NCBI RefSeq assembly: GCF_011762485.1
Contig: NZ_JAAKGI010000001.1
Coordinates: forward strand, 511,962 to 575,961
DNA from: Yeosuana marina
Lineage (GTDB): Bacteria > Bacteroidota > Bacteroidia > Flavobacteriales > Flavobacteriaceae
Length of the DNA: 64,000 nt
Reading direction: 5' to 3'
Shown piece by piece: positions 24,701 to 32,889 of the stretch. The position numbers and the translations under genes are program-made. How positions within the stretch are numbered: the stretch's first letter is position 1; each line of letters starts with the position of its first letter. The notes beneath the pieces were generated by a model. It made no database searches and was not told the origin of the DNA. It saw only the letters and a program-made list of their open reading frames with translations.

Positions 24701-26250
24701 CATTTTCTGAAAACGACACTATTCAAATTGAAAATCACGGATTAACTATTGATAAAGTTAATGAGCAAGTTAAGCTTATTACATCTGGAATGTCTTATTC
24801 AAATTTAAAGGAAGCAGCTACGGTTGGTAATGGTATTCTTAATATTGAAAACCAAAAGGAATCTCATTATATTCAGTTATTCGAACGTAAGAAAAATGAA
24901 CTTTCTATGGTAAAGTTTGTTCCTGCTTCTGGTGCGGCTACTAGAATGTTTAAATTTTTATTTCAGTTTTTAAATAGCTATAATTCTAAAGAAGAAACTC
25001 TTGAAGATTATATAAAGAGAATGGATAATGTAAACGTTCAAACTTTTGTAAATAATCTTGAGAAACTACCATGTTTTGAGGAGGTGGTTCATAAAATCCA
25101 TAAAGTCATTCCAAATTATAACGACTTGTCTTATGGTGAACGTTGCATAGAATTTGTAAAGACCATGTTGGATGACGATCGATTAAATTATAGTTTTTAC
25201 CCAAAGGGTCTCTTGCCTTTTCATAGATATAAAGATTATGTAGCAACGGCCTTTGAAGAACATTTGTTTGAAGCCGCCTATTATGCATCTTCAAATAATA
25301 AGGCAAATTTGCATTTCACCATTTCAGAGGTACATCACAATAAGTTTCAGGAAGAACTTAATCATATTCAAGAAGAGATAGAAAATGAAACAGGAAACAG
25401 TTTTAATATTTCATTTTCATATCAAAAATCAACTACTGATACCATTGCGTTAACACAAGACAAAGAAATTTATAAAGAACAAGACGGTTCTATTTTATTT
25501 AGGCCATCGGGGCACGGCGCTTTATTGGAAAACTTAAACGACCTTGATTATGATATCGTTTTTATAAAAAACATTGATAATGTTGTTGTAAAGAAACATT
25601 ATCAAACCATATCAAACTATAAAAAAGTATTAGCAGGTATTTTGTTGGAAGTTCAAGAGCAGACATTTAAATTTTTACACCTTTTAGAAAAAGGAGATAT
25701 AGATGAAAAAGGCATAGATAGGATAACAGAATTTATGACCAATAAATTGAATATTGTTATAGCTACAGATTTTGAAACCGCTTCCTTGGAATCTAAAATA
25801 TTTTATGTAAGAGAGAAGTTAAATAGGCCTATTCGTGTTTGTGGTATGGTTAAAAATGAGGGAGAACCTGGCGGCGGTCCGTTCTGGGTAGAAGATAATA
25901 AAGGAACAGTTTCCTTACAAATTGTAGAATCTGCTCAAATAGATAGTACCATAGAAAGCCAAATAAGTTTATTACAAAATGCGACTCATTTTAATCCTGT
26001 TGATTTGGTTTGTGGCGTTAAAAACTATCGAGGAGAAGTTTTTGATTTAACAAAGTATGTAGACCACGATGCCGCTTTTATAACATCAAAAACACAAGCA
26101 GGAACCGATATTAGTGCTTTAGAACTTCCTGGGTTATGGAATGGCAGTATGGCTTATTGGAATTCTATTTTTGTTGAGGTGCCACTTATTACGTTCAATC
26201 CGGTAAAAACAGTAAACGATTTAATTAAACCTGCACATCAAATGTTATAA
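24697..26250 (+). CDS. DUF4301 protein
   Basis: A 517-residue soluble protein. Early it has KFVPASGAATRMFKFLFQFL (about 70-90), and later FRPSGHGALLENLNDLDYDIVFIKNIDN (about 268-295) and VCGMVKNEGEPGGGPFWV (about 383-400). These are the blocks of DUF4301, a Bacteroidota family. The GAATRM and PSGHGALLENL pattern looks like a nucleotidyltransferase/UTP-glucose pyrophosphorylase-type fold, so nucleotide-sugar chemistry is a reasonable but unproven guess. The start codon overlaps the stop of the NadR-like gene (ATGA), and the ArfB gene overlaps its end by one base. Confidence 0.78.
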   Translation: MTFSENDTIQIENHGLTIDKVNEQVKLITSGMSYSNLKEAATVGNGILNIENQKESHYIQLFERKKNELSMVKFVPASGAATRMFKFLFQFLNSYNSKEETLEDYIKRMDNVNVQTFVNNLEKLPCFEEVVHKIHKVIPNYNDLSYGERCIEFVKTMLDDDRLNYSFYPKGLLPFHRYKDYVATAFEEHLFEAAYYASSNNKANLHFTISEVHHNKFQEELNHIQEEIENETGNSFNISFSYQKSTTDTIALTQDKEIYKEQDGSILFRPSGHGALLENLNDLDYDIVFIKNIDNVVVKKHYQTISNYKKVLAGILLEVQEQTFKFLHLLEKGDIDEKGIDRITEFMTNKLNIVIATDFETASLESKIFYVREKLNRPIRVCGMVKNEGEPGGGPFWVEDNKGTVSLQIVESAQIDSTIESQISLLQNATHFNPVDLVCGVKNYRGEVFDLTKYVDHDAAFITSKTQAGTDISALELPGLWNGSMAYWNSIFVEVPLITFNPVKTVNDLIKPAHQML

Positions 26251-26657
26251 TGGTTTCTGAAGATGCTCTCATATCAGAATTAAGTTTTAAAGCTGTAAGA
26301 AGTTCGGGTAGTGGCGGACAACATGTTAATAAAGTATCGTCAAAAATTGAGTTATCCTTTAATTTAGCAGAATCTTTAGTGTTGAGTGATTTGCAAAAGG
26401 AACGTTTGCAAAACAAATTAAGCAGCAGATTAACAAACGAGAATGTTCTTATTTTGCAATGTGACGAAAGCAGAAGCCAGCATAAGAATAAAGAGTTGGT
26501 AATCAAACGTTTTTTGCAAGTAATAAAAGACGGTTTAAAAGTTCCTAAAAAACGTATTCCAACTAAAATATCAAAATCTGCTATTCGAAAACGTCTAAAA
26601 AGTAAAAGCCAACTTTCCGAAAAAAAAGCAAATAGAAAAAAGCCTAACTTAGAGTAA
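26250..26657 (+). CDS. arfB: Alternative ribosome-rescue factor ArfB (YaeJ)
   Basis: Codon-independent peptidyl-tRNA hydrolase that frees ribosomes stalled at mRNA ends. Residues 18-30 read RSSGSGGQHVNKV with the catalytic GGQ, as in class I release factors. The tail from about residue 95 is highly basic (KKRIPTKISKSAIRKRLKSK), as needed to enter the empty mRNA channel. Length of 135 fits. It is the last gene of the 21933-26657 run. No terminator was seen after it; instead a 10-bp inverted repeat overlaps the next promoter. Confidence 0.92.
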   Translation: MVSEDALISELSFKAVRSSGSGGQHVNKVSSKIELSFNLAESLVLSDLQKERLQNKLSSRLTNENVLILQCDESRSQHKNKELVIKRFLQVIKDGLKVPKKRIPTKISKSAIRKRLKSKSQLSEKKANRKKPNLE

Positions 26658-26670
26658 AAAATAAGTAGTA

Positions 26671-26693
26671 ATTATCAATTGTCAATTGATAAT
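26671..26693. repeat. Inverted repeat overlapping the TPP-regulated promoter
   Basis: ATTATCAATT and AATTGATAAT flank GTC (10-bp perfect arms, 3-nt loop). It lies after the arfB stop and covers the -33 element of the next promoter. An operator or a weak AT-rich hairpin are both possible. Confidence 0.45.
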
Positions 26694-26707
26694 TGTTAGT
26701 ACCTTTG
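26679..26707 (+). promoter_or_regulatory. Promoter of the thiamine receptor gene
   Basis: TTG (26679-26681), an 18-bp spacer and TACCTTTG (26700-26707) match the Bacteroidota consensus. The predicted RNA start falls just before the TPP aptamer. Confidence 0.7.
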
Positions 26708-26721
26708 CATTGTTCTCAAAA

Positions 26722-26800
26722 AAGGGGTGCCTATAAACGGCTGAGATCATACCCAATGAACCTAGAACAGGTAATGCTGTTTAGGGACGGCGATAGTAGC
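26722..26800 (+). promoter_or_regulatory. TPP riboswitch (THI element)
   Basis: The conserved aptamer blocks appear in order: GGGGTGCC (26724-26731), GGCTGAGAT (26739-26747), ATACCCA (26749-26755), then TGAACCTAGAACAGGTAATGC and AGGGA. These bind the pyrimidine and pyrophosphate of TPP. No T-tailed terminator and no Shine-Dalgarno lie between the aptamer and the receptor start at 26864, so the switching mechanism is not obvious. Confidence 0.95.
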
Positions 26801-26863
26801 CAATTAAATTAATATTAATCAGAATAATTACCTCTTTTTATTCGAATAAATTTATTTTATCGG

Positions 26864-29047
26864 ATGAAAAACCTATTCAAAATTTTGGCACTCTTAGTGC
26901 TGTCGAACTCCGTTTTTTCTCAAGAAAAACAACAAGATTCAACAAAAATTCAAACTTTAGACGAAGTTTTGGTAAATGCTGTTCGCGTTAATGCAGATTC
27001 ACCAATTACTCATTCCAATGTTACAAAGGAAGCTTTGGAAAAGCGCAATCTTGGACAAGATTTACCCATTTTATTAAACTTTTTACCATCTGTAGTCACC
27101 ACGAGCGATGCTGGATCTGGCGTTGGTTACACGGGTATTAGAGTTCGTGGAGTGAGTGCCCAATCAACAAATGTTACCGTTAACGGAATTCCTTATAATG
27201 ATGCGGAATCCTTAGGAACATTTTGGGTAGATTTACCGGATTTTGCGTCGTCAGTAGAAAGTTTACAGTTGCAACGTGGTGTTGGTACATCAACAAATGG
27301 CTCTGGTGCCTTTGGTGCAAGTATTAATATTTTAACCGATGCTATTTCAGAAAAAGCCAATGCAGAAATCTCCAATTCTTTTGGAAGTTATAACACTAGA
27401 AAACATAATGTAAAATTCAGTACTGGAACTTTAAATAATCATTTTGAAATTGCCGGGCGTTTGTCGCAAATCAATTCTGATGGTTATATTGACAGGGCAA
27501 CGTCTGATTTGAAATCGTATTTTCTTCAAGCGTCTTATGTTGATGGTAATACGCTAATTAAAGCCTTGGCTTTTGGCGGATATGAAAGAACCTATCAATC
27601 GTGGAATGGTCTTGAAGATTTAAATCTTTTAAAAAATCATAGAACATTTAATACGGCTGGAATGTATACCGATGAAAATGGTAATACTCAGTTTTATAAA
27701 AATGAAGTCGATGATTACAAGCAAGATCATTATCAACTGCATTGGAATGAGCGTTACAATAACAATTGGTCTACTAATTTAGGGTTAAATTACACGTATG
27801 GTAGAGGCTATTTTGAACAGTACAAAGAAGATGAAGATTTTGCGGATTACGATTTGGCAGAGTTGGTTATTGGTGGACAAACCGTCAACACAACTGATTT
27901 AGTAAGAAGACGTTGGCTTGATAATGATTTTTACGTGGTGAATGCTAACGTAAACTATAAAGATGAGGCACTAAATTTTACTTTCGGAACATCCTTTAGT
28001 CATTATATTGGTGATCATTATGGTGAAATTATTTGGGCGCGATATGCTAGTAATTCAGAACCTGGAGATCGATATTATAACGGGGAAGGCAATAAAAAAG
28101 ACGTTAGTATGTTTGCCAAAGCCACTTATAGATTGAATGATAAGTTGAGTCTTTATGGCGACCTACAGATGCGTTTTGTAAATTATAAAACAACAGGATT
28201 AACTTCAGATAGAGTTAATATGTTGATAGATGAGCAGTACAATTTTTTCAATCCTAAAGCTGGAATTAACTATAAATTTAACTCAGAAAACAGCTTGTAC
28301 ATGTCTTATGCACGAGCTAATAGAGAGCCCAATAGAGATGATTTTGAAAACAATCCTACAATTAAACCAGAACAGCTTAATGATTTTGAATTAGGCTGGA
28401 GACACAATACCAATACGTTTAAATTAAACGCCAATGTATATTATATGTTATACAATGAGCAGCTGGTGCTTTCTGGAGCTATTGATGATGTAGGGAATCC
28501 TATTCGTTCAAACAGTGGTGAAAGTTACAGACTTGGTTTAGAGTTAGATGCAGCAGTTCAACTGTCAAAACAATTTGCTATTCAACCTAATGTAACTATC
28601 AGTTCAAATAAAAACAAAAGTACTATTTCTCAAATTGATGGTGATCTTGTCGATTTTGGGAAAACAAACATTTCATTTTCACCGGAATTAGTCGCTGCCA
28701 ATGCATTGGTTTTTCAGCCAAAACATAGTCTTCAGCTATCTTTTTTAAGTAAATATGTGGGTGAACAATTTATGGGAAATACAGATTCTGAAGCCTCAAA
28801 ATTGGATAGTTATTTTGTAAATGATTTTAATATTACTTATGAAATAAAACCAAATTCTATATTCAAATCTATTGTGCTATCAGGATTGATAAACAATATT
28901 TTTGGAGTAAAATATGTGTCTAATGGATATTATTATACGTATGATGATACGTGGTCTAATCCTAATCAAGTTACAACTATTGAAGGAGCAGGGTATTATC
29001 CACAAGCAACCACTAACTTTTTGTTGGGAGCTACGCTAAAGTTTTAG
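26864..29047 (+). CDS. TonB-dependent outer-membrane receptor (thiamine uptake)
   Basis: A 22-stranded ligand-gated porin of 727 residues energised by TonB. A signal peptide (KILALLVLSNSVFSQ) is followed by a TonB box-like region (TLDEVLVNA), a plug domain (about 45-165: LPILLNFLPSVVTTSDAGSG, TGIRVRGVS, GVGTSTNGSGAFGASINI) and the beta-barrel, ending in LLGATLKF with terminal Phe. No carboxypeptidase-like N-terminal domain and no SusD partner are present. Control by the TPP riboswitch identifies the cargo as thiamine or a related compound. This matches the Bacteroidota receptors found behind THI elements. Confidence 0.93.
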   Translation: MKNLFKILALLVLSNSVFSQEKQQDSTKIQTLDEVLVNAVRVNADSPITHSNVTKEALEKRNLGQDLPILLNFLPSVVTTSDAGSGVGYTGIRVRGVSAQSTNVTVNGIPYNDAESLGTFWVDLPDFASSVESLQLQRGVGTSTNGSGAFGASINILTDAISEKANAEISNSFGSYNTRKHNVKFSTGTLNNHFEIAGRLSQINSDGYIDRATSDLKSYFLQASYVDGNTLIKALAFGGYERTYQSWNGLEDLNLLKNHRTFNTAGMYTDENGNTQFYKNEVDDYKQDHYQLHWNERYNNNWSTNLGLNYTYGRGYFEQYKEDEDFADYDLAELVIGGQTVNTTDLVRRRWLDNDFYVVNANVNYKDEALNFTFGTSFSHYIGDHYGEIIWARYASNSEPGDRYYNGEGNKKDVSMFAKATYRLNDKLSLYGDLQMRFVNYKTTGLTSDRVNMLIDEQYNFFNPKAGINYKFNSENSLYMSYARANREPNRDDFENNPTIKPEQLNDFELGWRHNTNTFKLNANVYYMLYNEQLVLSGAIDDVGNPIRSNSGESYRLGLELDAAVQLSKQFAIQPNVTISSNKNKSTISQIDGDLVDFGKTNISFSPELVAANALVFQPKHSLQLSFLSKYVGEQFMGNTDSEASKLDSYFVNDFNITYEIKPNSIFKSIVLSGLINNIFGVKYVSNGYYYTYDDTWSNPNQVTTIEGAGYYPQATTNFLLGATLKF

Positions 29048-29070
29048 TTTTCTTTGTCCCAAAATTTATT

Positions 29071-29099
29071 AAAAAGCGGTTTTTAAAGCCGCTTTTTTT
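29071..29099. terminator. Terminator after the TonB receptor (convergent)
   Basis: AAAAAGCGG / CCGCTTTTT stem with a T-tract, 23 bp after the receptor stop. It overlaps the stop of the convergent lipoprotein gene. Confidence 0.85.
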
Positions 29100-29538
29100 A
29101 GTAGTTTGAAATAATAAGTGTATTGCCTGATTGTTCAACGCGATAGTTTTTTAAACCACAAACTAAGGTTGAGCTTTTAAGAGGCTGACCGTTAATTAAA
29201 CTATAGGTATTTCCGTCGCCACAACTGCAAGTGGCTTCTAAACCAGATATTTCAAGGCGACAACTGTTGCTGGGTGAATGGTTCGGGTCGCTGGCATCCC
29301 AAGCTAAAAAATTGGTTATCGCATTGGTGACAATAATACCATTGTTTCCAACATTGGGAATATAAACAGATTCGGTATCAAATTGAAGTTGACTATATTG
29401 AGGAAGACTTAAATTAATAGACAAATTAACATTCAAATCCAGCAAGAATTTACAGTTTTCATTTTCATTTCTACTACCACTACAAGCTAACAAATTCATT
29501 GCTAAAAAAAGATATAAAGGGCGCTTCATCCAAGTCAT
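29098..29538 (-). CDS. Rieske-like lipoprotein lacking the iron-sulfur histidines
   Basis: A 146-residue predicted lipoprotein (lipobox LLAC). The start may be this ATG or the one three codons later. The second half reads EATCSCGDGNTYSLINGQPL, and LKNYRVEQSGNTLIIS follows. This resembles the second half of a Rieske domain (CPCHGSxF...G.PL...L..Y.V...G..L.I). The ligand His of CxxH is replaced by Gly, so a normal 2Fe-2S cluster cannot form. DASDPNHSPSNSC occupies the place of the first ligand loop. I infer a Rieske fold reused for another purpose. It is convergent with the TonB receptor and divergent from greA. Confidence 0.65.
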   Translation of the reverse strand: MTWMKRPLYLFLAMNLLACSGSRNENENCKFLLDLNVNLSINLSLPQYSQLQFDTESVYIPNVGNNGIIVTNAITNFLAWDASDPNHSPSNSCRLEISGLEATCSCGDGNTYSLINGQPLKSSTLVCGLKNYRVEQSGNTLIISNY

Positions 29539-29587
29539 AATTTAGTATGCAATTTACAACAAAAAGCAAATTGATTTAAATATTTTG

Positions 29588-29595
29588 TATATTTG
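29588..29595 (+). promoter_or_regulatory. Putative -7 element of the greA promoter
   Basis: TATATTTG fits TAnnTTTG. The nearest TTG lies only 14 bp upstream, shorter than the usual spacer, so the -33 element is unclear. Confidence 0.45.
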
Positions 29596-29600
29596 TATGT

Positions 29601-29648
29601 AATCTCGTAGTATGCGAGATTTTTTTTATGCTGAACATGGTTCAGCAT
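29601..29648 (+). promoter_or_regulatory. greA leader with two hairpins, the first terminator-like
   Basis: AATCTCG / CGAGATT (7-bp stem) is followed by seven or more T, the form of a terminator. Directly after it, ATGCTGAAC / GTTCAGCAT is a 9-bp perfect stem with a 3-nt loop. Both lie between the probable greA promoter and the greA ATG in a divergent region with no upstream gene to terminate, so they look like an attenuator leader. Confidence 0.6.
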
Positions 29649-29673
29649 CTTTTATTAATAAAACGATGAAGTT

Positions 29674-30147
29674 ATGAGTAAAGTATCATACTATACACCA
29701 GAAGGGTTAAAAAAATTAAGAGACGAACTTAAGCAGTTAAAAGACGTTGAACGTGTAAAAGCTTCAAAAGCAATAGCAGAAGCTAGAGATAAAGGTGATT
29801 TAAGTGAAAATGCAGAATATGATGCTGCTAAAGAGGCTCAGGGAATGTTGGAAATGCGTATCTCTAAATTAGAAGATGCTTTGGCAGGAGCACGTGTTAT
29901 TGACGAATCTCAATTAGATAATACTAAAATTTTAGTATTATCTAAAGTTAAAATAAAGAATCAAACCAATGGTATGGAAATGAACTATACTTTGGTAGCT
30001 GATGGTGAAGCTAATTTAGCAGCGGGAAAAATTTCTGTTAATTCACCTATTGGTAAAGGATTATTAGGAAAGTCTGTCGGTGATGTTGCCGAAATACAGG
30101 TGCCAAACGGTGTTATGAAGTTTGATATTATCGAAATTTCCAGATAA
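29674..30147 (+). CDS. greA: Transcription elongation factor GreA
   Basis: Binds the RNA polymerase secondary channel and stimulates cleavage of backtracked RNA. The N-terminal coiled coil (about 1-78) carries the tip acidic pair in DKGDLSENAEYDAAKEAQ (Asp40, Glu43 region). The FKBP-like C-terminal domain includes VGDVAEIQVPNG and ends KFDIIEISR. Length of 157 is exact for the family. The gene is preceded by two hairpins and followed by a terminator. Confidence 0.96.
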   Translation: MSKVSYYTPEGLKKLRDELKQLKDVERVKASKAIAEARDKGDLSENAEYDAAKEAQGMLEMRISKLEDALAGARVIDESQLDNTKILVLSKVKIKNQTNGMEMNYTLVADGEANLAAGKISVNSPIGKGLLGKSVGDVAEIQVPNGVMKFDIIEISR

Positions 30148-30168
30148 TTTAGTAATAAATAACTTTTT

Positions 30169-30204
30169 AAAAAGATTCCTAATTGTTTTTATTAGGAATC
30201 TTTT
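30169..30204 (+). terminator. Terminator after greA
   Basis: AAAAGATTCCTAAT / ATTAGGAATCTTTT (14-bp stem, 7-nt loop), 22 bp after the greA stop. Confidence 0.9.
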
Positions 30205-30246
30205 ATATTTACATCTATTCATAACTCTCAACACTCTCAATGTCCT

Positions 30247-30636
30247 ATGGCTTCAATATTTACAAAAATAATTAATGGCGAGATACCATGTTATAAAGTT
30301 GCTGAAACTGATAAATTTCTTGCGTTTTTAGATATTAACCCTAATAGTAAAGGACACACGCTTTGTATTCCTAAGCAAGAAGTTGATAAAATTCTAGATT
30401 TAGATGAGGAAACGTATAATGGATTAATGAGTTTTTCTAGACGCGTAGGTATCGCTATTGAAAAAGCGATTCCGTGCAAACGAGTAGGCATTACTGTTAT
30501 TGGTTTAGAAGTACCTCATGCGCATGTACATTTAATTCCGCTTCATACCATGGAAGATGCACGCTTTATCCAGAAAAAAACGTTAACAGCCGAAGAATTT
30601 CAAGATGTTGTCAGCGCCATTCAAGCTAACTTATAG
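30247..30636 (+). CDS. HIT-family protein
   Basis: Nucleotide hydrolase/transferase of the histidine triad superfamily, Hint-type. The triad HAHVHLIP is at about residues 98-105. The N-terminal SIFTKIINGEIPCYKVAETDKFLAFLDINP block is the branch signature. At 129 residues it has full length. Family members hydrolyse adenosine phosphoramidates; the in vivo role is unsettled. Its 3' end overlaps that of the convergent histidine kinase by 11 bp. Confidence 0.93.
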   Translation: MASIFTKIINGEIPCYKVAETDKFLAFLDINPNSKGHTLCIPKQEVDKILDLDEETYNGLMSFSRRVGIAIEKAIPCKRVGITVIGLEVPHAHVHLIPLHTMEDARFIQKKTLTAEEFQDVVSAIQANL

Positions 30637-31783
30637 CCCGTTTTAATGCAATTTGAAAGGTGGTTCCTTTACCTATTTCAGATTGTAGTACTTTAATTTT
30701 TCCGTTATGGAATTCTTCTATAATGCGTTTGGTAAGCGACAGACCGAGTCCCCAACCGCGTTTTTTAGTCGTATAACCAGGTTCAAAAATAGTATTGAAA
30801 TTCTTTTTAGAAATTCCTTTTCCTGTATCAGAAACTAGCACTTTAATATCATCTTCAAGCTCAGAAATGGTGATGGTAATTTTACCGCGACCTTTCATGG
30901 CATCAATAGCATTTTTCACTAAGTTTTCAATAGTCCAACCGTAAAGTTGCCTGTTCAGATTAACGAAAATCTCTCCGCTTGGTGTTATTAATTCAAATTC
31001 AATAAGTTTTGAAGAGCGTGTTTTTAAATAGCTGTAAGCATCTATGGTTTCTTTAATAATATCAATCGGCTCTAAAGTAGGAATAGATCCTATTTTACTA
31101 AACCGTTCTGTGATGGTTTGCAATCTGTCAACATCCTTTTCAATTTCTACAATATAATCTGGGTTTACAGGTTCGCTTTTTAAAATTTCTGTCCAACCAA
31201 TTAGAGAGGATAAAGGAGTTCCTATTTGGTGGGCCGTTTCTTTTGCCATTCCAGACCATAATTTGTTTTCGGTAGCAGTTTTATTACTTCGATAGAAAAA
31301 ATAAACCACAGAACCAAACAAAACAATAATAAGTAAGAGTGCTAAAGGGTAATACATTAACTTATTAAGTAAATCAGAATTTCCGTAATAAATAGTGGCT
31401 AAAACTTCGTTTTGATATCTAATTTCAATGGGCTTATTTTCATTCTGAAACTTCAAAATTAATTTTTTTATATAGGTAGAGTCTTTAGCCTTTTCTTCAT
31501 CAATATTATTAAAGTCATAACTCCCGTCTTTACTAACTTTAATCATGGGAGTTGTTTTATTACTTTGAAGAATTTCTATAGGAAGATCGCCTATATCAAT
31601 ATTTAAATCACTGGTTTTATTGAGTTCCTGTTGAGCAATGGACCAATTTTGCATTTTTGTGCGTTCTTCAGCTTTAAAATTTTGAAAGAATACATAGGTA
31701 TTCCATAAAATGAGGGAGATAATAATGAAAGAAACTACAATCATAACCCAACGAAAGGCGTTTCTATATTTTGTAAAAATCAT
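30626..31783 (-). CDS. Sensor histidine kinase (orphan)
   Basis: Membrane histidine kinase of 385 residues. A first helix (about 12-33), a periplasmic sensor loop of about 110 residues and a second helix (about 144-164) precede the cytoplasmic core. The H-box is KETAHQIGTPLSSLIGW (phospho-acceptor His185). The N-box is ENLVKNAIDAMKG (about 281-293), G1 is VLVSDTGKGI, and G2 is GWGLGLSLTKRI. No HAMP or PAS domain is evident. No response regulator gene is adjacent, so its partner is elsewhere. Confidence 0.92.
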   Translation of the reverse strand: MIFTKYRNAFRWVMIVVSFIIISLILWNTYVFFQNFKAEERTKMQNWSIAQQELNKTSDLNIDIGDLPIEILQSNKTTPMIKVSKDGSYDFNNIDEEKAKDSTYIKKLILKFQNENKPIEIRYQNEVLATIYYGNSDLLNKLMYYPLALLLIIVLFGSVVYFFYRSNKTATENKLWSGMAKETAHQIGTPLSSLIGWTEILKSEPVNPDYIVEIEKDVDRLQTITERFSKIGSIPTLEPIDIIKETIDAYSYLKTRSSKLIEFELITPSGEIFVNLNRQLYGWTIENLVKNAIDAMKGRGKITITISELEDDIKVLVSDTGKGISKKNFNTIFEPGYTTKKRGWGLGLSLTKRIIEEFHNGKIKVLQSEIGKGTTFQIALKRAIS

Positions 31784-31983
31784 TAAAACTTAATTTGAAT
31801 ATGAATATAATGCAAATCTGTTAATATTATTGTCCTAGATGTTAGTAAATCAGTTTTTAGTTGAAAACTAGATTACTTACATTTGCTATAAGAGTTAATA
31901 TTTCAGACAAAGTGAAACTAACGGGTCTATTTTGTTAAGTATTAATATAATAAATCGTTAGTTTTGTGAAAATAACAAGTTGA

Positions 31984-32853
31984 ATGATATCATTTGATCC
32001 TAAAAGTACCCCAACAAATATTTTACATGCCTATTTATTAAGTGCGGTAGCGCCAAGGCCTATAGCATTTGCCAGTACTGTTGATGTTGATGGGAACCCT
32101 AATTTGTCACCATTTAGCTTTTTTAATGTATTTAGTTCTAACCCTCCAATTTTGGTGTTTTCACCGTCAAGACGAGTAAGAGATAATACCACTAAGCATA
32201 CGTTAGAGAATGCAGAAGCTACCAAAGAAGTAGTTATTAACGTGGTTAATTATGATATTGTTCATCAAATGTCGTTAAGTAGTACCGAGTATGCTAAGGG
32301 CGTTAACGAGTTTGATAAATCTGGTCTTACGATGTTGAAATCGGATGTAGTTAAACCGTTCAGGGTCGCAGAGTCTCCCGTTCAGTTTGAATGTAAGGTC
32401 AATGAGATTATTAACCTGGGTACGGAAGGCGGTGCAGGTAATTTAATTATTTGCGAAGTGGTAAAGTTTCATATTACTGAAGAAGTTCTTAATGACGACA
32501 ATACCATCAACCAAAAGAAATTAGATTTAGTATCCCGTGCTGGAGGTAGTTTGTATAGCAGAGCCAATAAAGGGTTTTTTGAAATTCCAAAACCTTTGAG
32601 TAAATTGGGAATAGGCGTTGATAATTTACCTGAAGATATTAAAAACAGTATGGTTTTAACAGGTAATGATTTAGGTATTTTGGCTAATGTAGATAAAATA
32701 CCAACTAAAGATAAGGCAAAAGAATTTATTGATAGTTTGGGGGAACGTTATCCAAACATAAAAAACGCATCACACAGAGAAAAACATAAGTTGGCTCGTA
32801 AATATTTAAGTTTTGGAGATATTGAAAGCGCTTGGAAAATATTGTTAAGTTAA
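31984..32853 (+). CDS. Flavin reductase-like FMN-binding protein
   Basis: FMN-binding split-barrel protein of the flavin reductase/DIM6-NTAB family. SAVAPRPIAFASTVDVDGN (about 19-37) followed by LSPFSFFNVFSSNPPILVFS is the flavin-binding signature. QFECKVNEIINLGTEGGAGN gives the later strand pair. The last 90 residues extend beyond the core domain. At 289 residues it belongs to the longer subgroup. The substrate is not known. A TAGTTTTG box lies 18 bp before the start. Confidence 0.85.
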   Translation: MISFDPKSTPTNILHAYLLSAVAPRPIAFASTVDVDGNPNLSPFSFFNVFSSNPPILVFSPSRRVRDNTTKHTLENAEATKEVVINVVNYDIVHQMSLSSTEYAKGVNEFDKSGLTMLKSDVVKPFRVAESPVQFECKVNEIINLGTEGGAGNLIICEVVKFHITEEVLNDDNTINQKKLDLVSRAGGSLYSRANKGFFEIPKPLSKLGIGVDNLPEDIKNSMVLTGNDLGILANVDKIPTKDKAKEFIDSLGERYPNIKNASHREKHKLARKYLSFGDIESAWKILLS

Positions 32854-32889
32854 AAGTAAATAGTAATTAATACATATAAACAAAAATTA

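Noticed and set aside
31852..31869. AGTTTT/AAAACT hairpin before the flavin reductase gene
   Set aside because: Only six A/T-rich pairs; too weak to call as a site.
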